Below, piece by piece: positions 25,026-35,672 of a DNA stretch of 64,000 nt (positions are counted from its first letter, which is position 1; the number at the start of each line of letters is the position of its first letter). Source of the DNA: Pseudoxanthomonas sp. z9 (GTDB lineage: Bacteria > Pseudomonadota > Gammaproteobacteria > Xanthomonadales > Xanthomonadaceae); contig NZ_VFID01000004.1 of assembly GCF_006542425.1 (NCBI RefSeq), positions 124,001 to 188,000 of the forward strand, in the 5' to 3' direction. A program made the position numbers and the translations under genes. A model generated the notes under the pieces. It was not told where the DNA came from, did no database searches, and saw only the letters and a program-made list of their open reading frames with translations.

Positions 25026-26813
25026 TCAGCGATCGATGCGCTGCGCCACCCGGCTTGCGAGCGCGCTGTCGAGCAGTTGCTTCAACCCCGCGTCGGCGCG
25101 CCGGGTCGCCGCGGCCTGGCGTTCGCCCAGCGCGGCCTGTTGCTTGCCCAGTTCGGCCTGTTGTCGACCCAAGGCTTCCTGGCGTTCTCCCAGATCCTCC
25201 TGGCGTGCGGTGAGTTCGGCCTGCTCGCGGGATTCGGCGGATTCCTCCTCCCCGGCCAGCGCACGCTGCGCCGCCGCCAATGCGATGCTCGCCTGGCGCC
25301 GCCCCAGTTCGCCCTGTTCGCGCCCGAGCTTGCCCTGCTGCTGCCCCAGCCGGCCCTGGCGCTGTCCCAATTCTCCTTGCTGCTCGCCCAACTGGCGGAC
25401 GGGAGCAATCAGTGCATCGAAGCGTTGGAGCGTCGCCGGATCCCGGATCAGATAACGCGCGCTTCCCTGGCGTACCCACAAAGCCTGCCCCTGTCCGCCG
25501 ACGGCGCGGCGCGCTTCCTCCAGATCGTGCGTGGAGCCATTCATGACCGTGCGCTTGCCGTCACCCTGGAGACGCACGTACGCCTGATCCGGACCGGAAT
25601 CGGACAAATGGATCTGTCCGGAAACCTCGTCGTCCCCACTCGCGGTACTGACCATCGAAGCGGTGCTCTGGACGACGGTGGTTGCACTTGTCACGACCGG
25701 TGGCCTGGCTACGACCGCCGATACGGGTGCGGGAGCCGACACGGCGACGGGCACGACCGCAGGCGTGGGCGCGGGCGCAGGTGCGGCGACCACCGCGGCC
25801 ACCGGAGCCACGACGGTGGCCGCATCGCTGGAGGCGGCTACCAGCCGCACCGGCGCCACGCCGGCGGCAGCCACCAGCACCAGCAGCACGAAGGAGCCGG
25901 CGCGCGGGAAGGAAGCGGTGTTCTGCAGCATGGTCAATCTCCTTTTGAGGCTGAGGAAGGTGGGAGAAGCACTGGCCAGGCCGGTGCGAAGGGAAGGCGA
26001 TGTGCCGAGCCGCAACAACAACCGGCCATAGTCGTGGCGGCAGCGACGGTCCCCGGCCACGACCGCCGCGTCGCAGGCGGCTTCGCGGGCGATGCCGTAC
26101 TCGCGCACTGCCAGATGGATCAGCGGATGGAAGAAGAACAGGTGGCGGGCCAGCGTCGGACCCCAGCCCCACCACAGGTCGCGGCGATGCAGGTGCACCA
26201 GCTCATGCGTCAGTGCCATGTCCAGGTCGTCCCCGCTCAACACCCGGTTCGCGGGCAGCAGCAGGACGGGACGCCACGGCCCCACCAATTGCGGCGAATC
26301 GATCCGGTCGGAGACCCGCAACCGGGGTGCGTGGCGGAGACCATGGGCTTCGGCCGCCAGCGCCAATGCCCGCACCAGCGCTTCGTCGGTGCAGGGCACG
26401 GCCTGTCCCAGGAGTTGACGGCCGCGCCGCCAGTCGCGAAACGTCACGCCCGCCATGACCAGCACGCCGGCCAGCCACGCCGCCACCCCACCCGCCTGCC
26501 AGGTAAGCGTCGACGCCACGGGCGAGGCAGCGATGAGCATCGGAGCCGTCACCCCGCCGGTTGCGGCCACCGGGCCAATCTCCAGCGGTGCCACCGGGAC
26601 CGACACCTTTGCCGCCAGCCAGGGCAATTCGAGCGGTGGCGCGACCAACCCCAACAACGCCTGCAGGGCCACCAGCCACCACAACCAGCATTGGGTGCCC
26701 GATGGCAGTCGCGGCACCAGCCGGCAGAGCCCCCAGACCAGGGCCACCAGCACGACAGTCTGCGCGCTGGTCGCGATCAAGCGTTCGAGGCACGATGCAA
26801 TGAAGGCGTCCAT
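25026..26813 (-). CDS. BlaR1/MecR1-like M56 metalloprotease with heptad-repeat C-terminal tail
   Basis: A 595-residue membrane sensor-protease. Residues 1-130 hold membrane helices. The M56 peptidase zinc site is THELVH (H203, E204, H207) with the later E-x3-D of REAACD (244-248). A further helix lies at about 306-327, then an Ala/Pro/Val-rich linker (330-390). Residues 474-567 consist of nine clear xLGxxQx heptads, a predicted coiled coil, in place of the penicillin-binding domain of true BlaR1. It lies 3 bases after the BlaI-type repressor and would cleave it on a signal sensed outside the cell. The ligand is unknown. Confidence 0.85.
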   Translation of the reverse strand: MDAFIASCLERLIATSAQTVVLVALVWGLCRLVPRLPSGTQCWLWWLVALQALLGLVAPPLELPWLAAKVSVPVAPLEIGPVAATGGVTAPMLIAASPVASTLTWQAGGVAAWLAGVLVMAGVTFRDWRRGRQLLGQAVPCTDEALVRALALAAEAHGLRHAPRLRVSDRIDSPQLVGPWRPVLLLPANRVLSGDDLDMALTHELVHLHRRDLWWGWGPTLARHLFFFHPLIHLAVREYGIAREAACDAAVVAGDRRCRHDYGRLLLRLGTSPSLRTGLASASPTFLSLKRRLTMLQNTASFPRAGSFVLLVLVAAAGVAPVRLVAASSDAATVVAPVAAVVAAPAPAPTPAVVPVAVSAPAPVSAVVARPPVVTSATTVVQSTASMVSTASGDDEVSGQIHLSDSGPDQAYVRLQGDGKRTVMNGSTHDLEEARRAVGGQGQALWVRQGSARYLIRDPATLQRFDALIAPVRQLGEQQGELGQRQGRLGQQQGKLGREQGELGRRQASIALAAAQRALAGEEESAESREQAELTARQEDLGERQEALGRQQAELGKQQAALGERQAAATRRADAGLKQLLDSALASRVAQRIDR

Positions 26814-26816
26814 GGC

Positions 26817-27203
26817 TCAGTCCTCCTGCCGCTTGGACTGCAGGCGTGCGACCAGCGCTTCCAGTTCGGCGAGTTCCTCGTCGCTGACCTCGCCGCGCTT
26901 GGACATCCAGGCCACGAAAGGACTGACCGAACCGCGCAGGGTCTTTTCCACGAACGCCCCCACCGCTCCCTGCACCACGTCGTCCTCGCCGGCCGTGGCC
27001 GAATAGCGGTAGACACCGCCCGCGTGGCGCCGCTTCAGATATCCCTTGGCACGCAGCCGTTCCATCATGGTCAGCACGGTCGAGCGCGCCAATCCCTGCG
27101 CCTCGCCGAAACCGGCGGCGACCTCCCCGACCGACGCGTCTCCCTGCTGCCCCACATACTGGAGCAGGGCCAGCTCCTGGTCCCCGATGCTCTTGCGTGC
27201 CAT
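26817..27203 (-). CDS. BlaI/MecI/CopY-family transcriptional repressor
   Basis: A 128-residue winged-helix repressor. The N-terminal domain has GDQELALLQYVGQQGDASVGEVA and the recognition-helix region GLARSTVLTMMERLRAKGYLKRR, and the C-terminal part is the dimerisation helix bundle (AVGAFVEKTLRGSVSPFVAW). Cognate operators lie directly upstream at 27220-27264, so it is autoregulated. It is translationally linked to the M56 protease gene (3-base gap), as in blaI-blaR1. The regulated targets could be only this operon or distant genes; no beta-lactamase is nearby. Confidence 0.92.
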   Translation of the reverse strand: MARKSIGDQELALLQYVGQQGDASVGEVAAGFGEAQGLARSTVLTMMERLRAKGYLKRRHAGGVYRYSATAGEDDVVQGAVGAFVEKTLRGSVSPFVAWMSKRGEVSDEELAELEALVARLQSKRQED

Positions 27204-27219
27204 GGTCCCCTCCTCGGGG

Positions 27220-27237
27220 TGACTACAGATGTAGTCA
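27220..27237. promoter_or_regulatory. BlaI-type operator 1 (gene-proximal)
   Basis: TGACTACAGATGTAGTCA: 8-base arms TGACTACA/TGTAGTCA around a 2-base centre. The core TACA-N2-TGTA is the BlaI/MecI operator consensus. It lies immediately downstream of the -10 element. Confidence 0.85.
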
Positions 27238-27265
27238 AACTAGACCTGACTACATCTGTAGTCAA
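27237..27265 (-). promoter_or_regulatory. Promoter of the repressor/protease operon
   Basis: On the minus strand, TTGACT (-35, 27265-27260), a 17-base spacer and TAGTTT (-10, 27242-27237). Operator 2 overlaps the -35 and spacer, and operator 1 begins at the -10 end, so repressor binding would exclude RNA polymerase. Start codon at 27203 with CGAGGAGG ribosome site. Confidence 0.7.
27247..27264. promoter_or_regulatory. BlaI-type operator 2 (promoter-distal)
   Basis: TGACTACATCTGTAGTCA, the exact reverse complement of operator 1, centred 27 bases away. It overlaps the -35 hexamer. The rest of the gap to the tRNA-Ser terminator (27266-27510) holds no gene or clear signal. Confidence 0.85.
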
Positions 27266-27504
27266 GCGTGACCGATGGCAGGGGGTGTCCCGGATCGTCC
27301 TGGAAGGCCTCCCAGGCCGCGCGGCGACACGCTCGGTGCGTCCCCTGTCGGAAACGTCCCGGGCGACGCCGTGAAGAAAAATGGGAAGAACGAACACGTC
27401 ACCAAGTGGCCGGAAAGCATCGGTCACCCGCATGCTGTCGGCGCGCTGCGGCCAACGAGCGTCACCGCGTCGGCGCGACTTCGCGCAACCGGATTCGCAG
27501 TCGC

Positions 27505-27540
27505 TGAAAACCAGAAACCCCGCCGAGGCGGGGTTTCTGG
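27505..27540 (-). terminator. Rho-independent terminator of tRNA-Ser
   Basis: A 13-bp perfect stem (27511-27523 with 27528-27540) closes a four-base loop. On the minus strand it is followed by TTTTC. It directly follows the tRNA-Ser 3' end. Confidence 0.85.
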
Positions 27541-27547
27541 ACGCAAC

Positions 27548-27640
27548 TGGCGGAGTGAGAGGGATTCGAACCCTCGATAAGGCTTTTGACCCTATACTCC
27601 CTTAGCAGGGGAGCCCCTTCGGCCACTCGGGCATCACTCC
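27548..27640 (-). tRNA. tRNA-Ser (anticodon GCT)
   Basis: A 93-base class II tRNA with acceptor GGAGTGA/TCACTCC, anticodon loop CTGCTAA (GCT), a long variable arm typical of serine tRNAs, GGTTCGAATCC T-arm and encoded CCA. It lies downstream of csrA, the conserved position in gammaproteobacteria. Confidence 0.97.
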
Positions 27641-27711
27641 GGGAAATGTTCCGCAGTCAAACGACGGCGGCCGCATAGGATAACGGCAGACCGGTTCGGC
27701 GGCAAACGGAA

Positions 27712-27921
27712 TCAGCTCGAGGACGAATCGTCGTTGTGGGAAGCGGAACCCGCTTCCTCGCCGCGCTGGATGCGCTGGTAGATCTCTTCGCGGTGCACGG
27801 CAACATCCTTGGGCGCGGTGATACCGATGCGCACCTGGTTGCCCTTCACGCCGAGCACAGTCACCGTGACCGAATCACCGATCATCAAGGTTTCGCCGAC
27901 TCGGCGGGTCAAAATCAGCAT
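27712..27921 (-). CDS. csrA: Carbon storage regulator CsrA (RsmA)
   Basis: A 69-residue RNA-binding protein starting [16 protein letters not shown] and containing [19 protein letters not shown], the near-invariant CsrA core with the GxxR RNA contact region. It binds GGA motifs in mRNA leaders to control carbon use, motility, biofilm and exopolysaccharide production. The C-terminal tail ([16 protein letters not shown]) is acidic and serine-rich, as in xanthomonads. ATG 27921 follows a strong AGGAGAA ribosome site. Order alaS-csrA-tRNA-Ser is conserved. It could control the polysaccharide locus in this window post-transcriptionally; no direct evidence here. Confidence 0.97.
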   Translation of the reverse strand: MLILTRRVGETLMIGDSVTVTVLGVKGNQVRIGITAPKDVAVHREEIYQRIQRGEEAGSASHNDDSSSS

Positions 27922-28033
27922 GTTTCTTCTCCTGAATCCGGCAAGATTAAGGCCGGGGCCGCGTTCCTGCATCGCTGGGCGCGAGGAAGCTTCCAGATAG
28001 GTTCATCGTCGTGAATCATGGTACGGGCCGAAG

Positions 28034-28059
28034 CACGCGCCCGCAAGCACGGGCGCGTG
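28034..28059 (-). terminator. Strong hairpin between alaS and csrA
   Basis: A perfect 10-bp stem CACGCGCCCG/CGGGCGCGTG with a six-base loop lies 10 bases past the alaS stop on the minus strand. No U tract follows, so termination would be partial or the hairpin protects the alaS 3' end. Confidence 0.45.
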
Positions 28060-28069
28060 GCCGGGCGGT

Positions 28070-30718
<2,649 letters not shown>

Positions 30719-30825
30719 CTGGCTGGCATTGGCTGACGGGCGCATCCGGACGCCGCGTCCCCCACAGATGCGGGCGCGGGCCTGCCGAAGCAACCCAATG
30801 CCCTAGATTAACAGGCCCGGCGGGC

Positions 30826-31320
30826 TCAGTCCTCCCAGTCCAGCCGGGTCGCTGCGCGGACGCTGCCGCCATCGAATCCCCGCCGGATCAGGAAGTCGGC
30901 GGCCTTGCGCCGCCCGGCCAGGTCAGTCAAGCCGCCCGGACCGAAACGGCGGCGGACGAGGTCGCACGCCGTTTCGGTCCAGTCGCCATCAAAAGTGTCC
31001 ATGGCCGTCGCGATGGCTTCGCGATCCAGCCCATGGGTCGCCAACTCCGCACGGATGCGGAGCGGCCCATAACCGCTGCTGGCCCGGCTGCGGACCAGCA
31101 ATTCGGCGAACCGGCGGTCATCCTGCCAGCCTTCGCCAGCCAAACGGTCCACCGTTGCCCTGGCCTCTTCCGTGCTCACGCCCCGGGAGGCCAGCTTGCG
31201 TTCCAGTTCCCGCTTCGAGTGTTCCCGGCGGGTCAGCAGCCCCAGCGCCCGCTGGACCGGGGTCTGTTCGACCCGGGGGCGCCGCCGTCGCGGCGAACCC
31301 GGTTCTTCATCCCTGCTCAT
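30826..31320 (-). CDS. recX: Regulatory protein RecX
   Basis: A 164-residue protein of three-helix repeats: [53 protein letters not shown] and DLVRRRFG. RecX binds RecA filaments and limits their extension. It lies 62 bases downstream of recA on the same strand, the usual place. The N-terminal 20 residues are Arg/Pro-rich and variable in the family. Confidence 0.93.
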   Translation of the reverse strand: MSRDEEPGSPRRRRPRVEQTPVQRALGLLTRREHSKRELERKLASRGVSTEEARATVDRLAGEGWQDDRRFAELLVRSRASSGYGPLRIRAELATHGLDREAIATAMDTFDGDWTETACDLVRRRFGPGGLTDLAGRRKAADFLIRRGFDGGSVRAATRLDWED

Positions 31321-31382
31321 CGTTCCACCCGCCGGGCCGGAGAGCCGGTACCCGATCCGGGCCGTTCTCCTTGCCGAACGAC

Positions 31383-32423
<1,041 letters not shown>

Positions 32424-32588
32424 CTGTTCCTCGGAAGTATCAATTCGTTGAATGCAAGGCTAGCGGGGGTGGATCGCACGGGCTGCGACAGCCCCGGAAA
32501 ATCTGAAATTAGGGGAACCGGCGTGGTCCGGCCATCAGGGAAACCGGCGCCCAGGCATCGGACAAACCCGCATGGACCCGTCGGCTCC

Positions 32589-33230
32589 TCACCGATTGGG
32601 CCTCACCAGCCCGCAATACAGGCCTTCGATGGCGAAATCCTGGTCCGGCTGCACTTCAATGGGCGAATAGTCCGGATTGCGCGGCAGCAGGCGAATCCGA
32701 TCCTTGCCGACCTTGAGCAGCTTGACCGTGATCTCGTCGTCGATGCGGGCAACGACGATTTGCCCCGAACGCGCGTCACGGGTGCGGTGCACGCCGATCA
32801 GGTCGCCGTCGAAGATGCCCTCGTCGCGCATGGAATCGCCCTTGACCCGCAGCAGGTAGTCCGGGGCCGGGGCGAAGAACGCGCGGTCCAGCAGGACGTA
32901 GTCGTGGTGGCCGGCATCGGCGCCAATCGGCGCGCCCGCCGCTACCTGCCCCAATACCGGAATCCGCAGCCCATCATCGTTGGCGGAAGGGAACGCCAGC
33001 TCCGGCTGGGGCTGCACCGGCGCCTTCAGCAGGCGGATGCCGCGCGCCCGGCCGGGCAGCCGCTCGATGGCGCCGGCCTGCTCCAGGGCCTCCAGGTGGT
33101 ACTGCGCCGCCCGCACGCCCTTGAACCCGAAAGCCCGGGCAATCTCGGTCTGGGAGGGCGGCATGCCTTCGGCCTCGATGCGCTCGGCAATGAGGGCGAG
33201 GATGGCTTGCTGGGTATCGGTCAGGTCCAT
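32589..33230 (-). CDS. lexA: SOS repressor LexA
   Basis: A 213-residue LexA. N-terminal winged helix (MPPSQTEIARAFGFKGVRAAQYHLEALEQAGAI), A-G cleavage site in VAAGAPIG, catalytic serine in GDSMRDEGI and lysine in ITVKLLKVG. It represses SOS genes until RecA-stimulated self-cleavage. Its own operator lies at 33233-33251, ending 2 bases before the start codon. No Shine-Dalgarno can be fitted between operator and ATG, so the message may be leaderless. It heads lexA-recA-recX. Confidence 0.96.
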   Translation of the reverse strand: MDLTDTQQAILALIAERIEAEGMPPSQTEIARAFGFKGVRAAQYHLEALEQAGAIERLPGRARGIRLLKAPVQPQPELAFPSANDDGLRIPVLGQVAAGAPIGADAGHHDYVLLDRAFFAPAPDYLLRVKGDSMRDEGIFDGDLIGVHRTRDARSGQIVVARIDDEITVKLLKVGKDRIRLLPRNPDYSPIEVQPDQDFAIEGLYCGLVRPNR

Positions 33231-33232
33231 GG

Positions 33233-33251
33233 TTAGTAGTATTACTACTAA
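33233..33251. promoter_or_regulatory. LexA box (autoregulatory operator)
   Basis: TTAGTAGTATTACTACTAA: 9-base arms TTAGTAGTA/TACTACTAA around one central base. It matches the xanthomonad LexA palindrome of the TTAG-N6-TACTA kind known from the family, and lies directly upstream of lexA. Confidence 0.92.
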
Positions 33252-33327
33252 CAGCAAGGTTTGGCAAGCCTGCGCCTGATTCCCTTTTGGCACGCCGGGG
33301 CTGGCCGGCCCGCCGGCCTCGAAAGGG

Positions 33328-35010
33328 TTACTTCCGCCCGCTCCGCCAGATCGACAGCACGATCCAGACGCCGGTCATTGCCGCGAACACGAAGCCCAGC
33401 ACGCCCATTGCCATCAGCCAGCGATTGGAGATGCCGCCGCCCACGCTGTTCATGACGATGGACGAACCGATGATGAGGGCGGCGGTGACCACGCCGATGG
33501 TCAGCCGGTTGGCGGCGCTGTTGAGCTGATCGCCGAAGGCTTTCAGCGAAGTGATGTCCAGTTGCCCGCGCAGCCGCCCGCGGCGCGCCGCCTGCAGCAG
33601 GCGGCGCAGGTCACGCGGCATGTCGCCGACCAGATCGAGGGCGCCGGAAAGGCTGCGACGCCCGCGCCGGGCGACCGCCCTCGGCGAGTAGCGATCCAGG
33701 ATCGCCCGTTCCAGGTAGGGGCGCGCCTCGCTGGCCATGTCGAATTCCGGATCGAGTTGCCGGCCCAGGCCTTCCAGCGTCAGGAACGCCTTGATCATCA
33801 GCGCCAGATCCGGCGGCAGGCTCAGGCCGTGCCGGCGCAACAACGCGGCCACGTCGGTGAGCATGGCGCCCATCCGCAGTTGCTTCAGCGGCACGCCGCG
33901 ATAGCGATCGGTGAACACGCCCACGTCGGCCTGCAGACGGGTTTCGTCGACCGACGCGTCACCCTCGGTCCAGTCGAGCAGGATGTCGGTGACGGCTTCC
34001 GGGTCCTCGCCCACCAGCCCGTTGAGCAAGCGCGCGACCTGGAATCGGCGCTGTTCGGATACTCCGCCGACCATGCCGAAGTCGATCAGGCCGATGCGGC
34101 CGTCGCGAAGATAGAACACGTTGCCGGGATGCGGGTCGGCATGGAACAGGCCATCCACCAGCACCATCTTCAGCACGATCGCCGCGCCCGTGCTCGCCAG
34201 CGCATGACGGTCCAATCCAGCCGCGTCGACGGCCGCCAGATCGCAGCCGGGAATGCCGTCCACCCAGTCCTGCACGCTCAGGCGCTCGCTGGTCCATTGC
34301 CAGTGCACGGCCGGAATCAGCACTTCGGGATGGTCGCGGAAATTGAACGCGATGCGCTCGGCGTTGCGGCATTCACTTGCGAAATCCAGTTCCGCGCGCA
34401 GCGATGCGGCGAACTGCTGGGCGATGCCCACCGGGTGATAGCGGCGCAGGTCGGGAACCTGCGCCTGGATGATTTCGGCCAGCCGTGCCAACAGCCGCAG
34501 ATCCGCCTCGACCACTTCGCGGATGCCCGGCCGGCGCACCTTCAGCACCACCGCCGTGCCGTCGTCGAGCCAGGCGCGATGCGCCTGCGCCAGCGACGCG
34601 GCCGCGAGAGGTTCCGGATCCAGCCGGGCGAAGATGTTCTCCGGCGCATCGCCCAGGTCTTCGATCAATTGCGGGCGGATGGCGTCATACGGCAAGGCCG
34701 GCACCGCGTTCTGCAACCGGCTCAGTTCGGCGATCCATTCCGGCGGCAGCAAGTCGATGCGGGTGGCCAGGACCTGGCCGAGCTTGACGAAGGTGGGGCC
34801 CAGCGTTTCCAGCGCGCGGCGCAGGCGCTCGGGCGGCTCCATCCGCAGGGTTTCTTCCGCATGCTGCCAATGCAGCAGCCGGCCGGCCCGTTCCAGCGCG
34901 CCGGCCAGGCCGACGCGCCGCACCATGTCGCCGAAGCCGTTGCGGATCAGGACCGAAGCGATTTCCTGCAGCCGCCCCAGATCGCGTACCGCACCCAAGG
35001 TTTCCCACAT
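33328..35010 (-). CDS. ABC1/UbiB-family protein kinase-like membrane protein
   Basis: A 560-residue member of the ADCK/UbiB/ABC1 atypical kinase family. The characteristic K-x-G-Q motif is TFVKLGQVLATR, followed by ASLAQAHRA, VVLKVRRPGI, DGLFHADPHPGN (catalytic-loop equivalent) and LIDFGMVG (metal-binding D). Two C-terminal membrane helices (about 505-530 and 535-555) anchor it. UbiB-type proteins help ubiquinone-intermediate processing through ATP hydrolysis. It is not beside ubiE/ubiJ here, so it may be a second AarF-like copy rather than UbiB itself. It precedes pncC in reverse orientation by 33 bases. Confidence 0.88.
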   Translation of the reverse strand: MWETLGAVRDLGRLQEIASVLIRNGFGDMVRRVGLAGALERAGRLLHWQHAEETLRMEPPERLRRALETLGPTFVKLGQVLATRIDLLPPEWIAELSRLQNAVPALPYDAIRPQLIEDLGDAPENIFARLDPEPLAAASLAQAHRAWLDDGTAVVLKVRRPGIREVVEADLRLLARLAEIIQAQVPDLRRYHPVGIAQQFAASLRAELDFASECRNAERIAFNFRDHPEVLIPAVHWQWTSERLSVQDWVDGIPGCDLAAVDAAGLDRHALASTGAAIVLKMVLVDGLFHADPHPGNVFYLRDGRIGLIDFGMVGGVSEQRRFQVARLLNGLVGEDPEAVTDILLDWTEGDASVDETRLQADVGVFTDRYRGVPLKQLRMGAMLTDVAALLRRHGLSLPPDLALMIKAFLTLEGLGRQLDPEFDMASEARPYLERAILDRYSPRAVARRGRRSLSGALDLVGDMPRDLRRLLQAARRGRLRGQLDITSLKAFGDQLNSAANRLTIGVVTAALIIGSSIVMNSVGGGISNRWLMAMGVLGFVFAAMTGVWIVLSIWRSGRK

Positions 35011-35043
35011 GTCAGCGTCGCCCGTCCCTGCCCCTCGGCCTTG

Positions 35044-35553
35044 TCACAACCGCTCCAGGCCGCGCAGTGCGGAGGCCACGGTCTGCCGGCGCACGGCGTC
35101 GCGGTCGCCGTCGAACTGGAACACTTCCGCACGCGCGTAGCCACCGCGCCGCTTCCAGCCAATCCAGACCGTGCCGACCGGTTTGCCCTCGCTGCCTCCG
35201 CCGGGACCGGCAATGCCCGTCACCGCCACGGCGACGCTCGCGCCGGAGTTCACCAGCGCGCCGGACACCATCTCGATGACCGTCTCGCGGCTGACCGCCC
35301 CATGGGTTTCCAGGGTCTGCGGACGCACGCCCAGCAAGGCCTGCTTGGCTTCGTAGCTGTACGCCACCATGCCGCTGTCGAACCAGTCAGAGGAGCCGGC
35401 GATATCGGTCACCGTCTTGGCGATCCAGCCGCCGGTACAGCTTTCCGCGGTCACCAGGTGATCGTGCTCGGCGCGCAGGCGGGCGCCAATCAGTTCGGCC
35501 TGCTCGCGCAGTTCGGCGTCGGAGGGAATCGCGGCCACGGTCGACATCGGCAA
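35044..35553 (-). CDS. pncC: Nicotinamide-nucleotide amidohydrolase, CinA C-terminal type (PncC)
   Basis: A 169-residue protein consisting of the CinA C-terminal domain alone. Family motifs LVTAESCTGGWIAKTVTDIAGSS, YSYEAKQALLGV, VAVTGIAGPGGGSEGKPVGTVWIG are present. It hydrolyses NMN to nicotinate mononucleotide in pyridine salvage. The adjacent lexA-recA segment recalls the cinA-recA neighbourhood of many bacteria. It lies immediately upstream of the ABC1 gene and they may be co-transcribed. Confidence 0.93.
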   Translation of the reverse strand: MPMSTVAAIPSDAELREQAELIGARLRAEHDHLVTAESCTGGWIAKTVTDIAGSSDWFDSGMVAYSYEAKQALLGVRPQTLETHGAVSRETVIEMVSGALVNSGASVAVAVTGIAGPGGGSEGKPVGTVWIGWKRRGGYARAEVFQFDGDRDAVRRQTVASALRGLERL

Positions 35554-35613
35554 AGCCCGGGGGAAGAAGCCTCCGTTTTAGCCGAATTCGGTGTCCCTGT
35601 CTGCCCGCCATCG

Positions 35614-35647
35614 GCATGCACCCGCCCGGAATCGGACGGGTGCATGC
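35614..35647 (-). terminator. Long hairpin after the TonB receptor gene
   Basis: An 11-bp perfect stem (35614-35624 with 35637-35647) extended by an inner 3-bp CCG/CGG stem. It lies 26 bases past the receptor stop on the minus strand and upstream of pncC. No U tract follows on the minus strand. Confidence 0.45.
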
Positions 35648-35672
35648 GTCTCGCCGGCGAAGTCGCCGTGTT

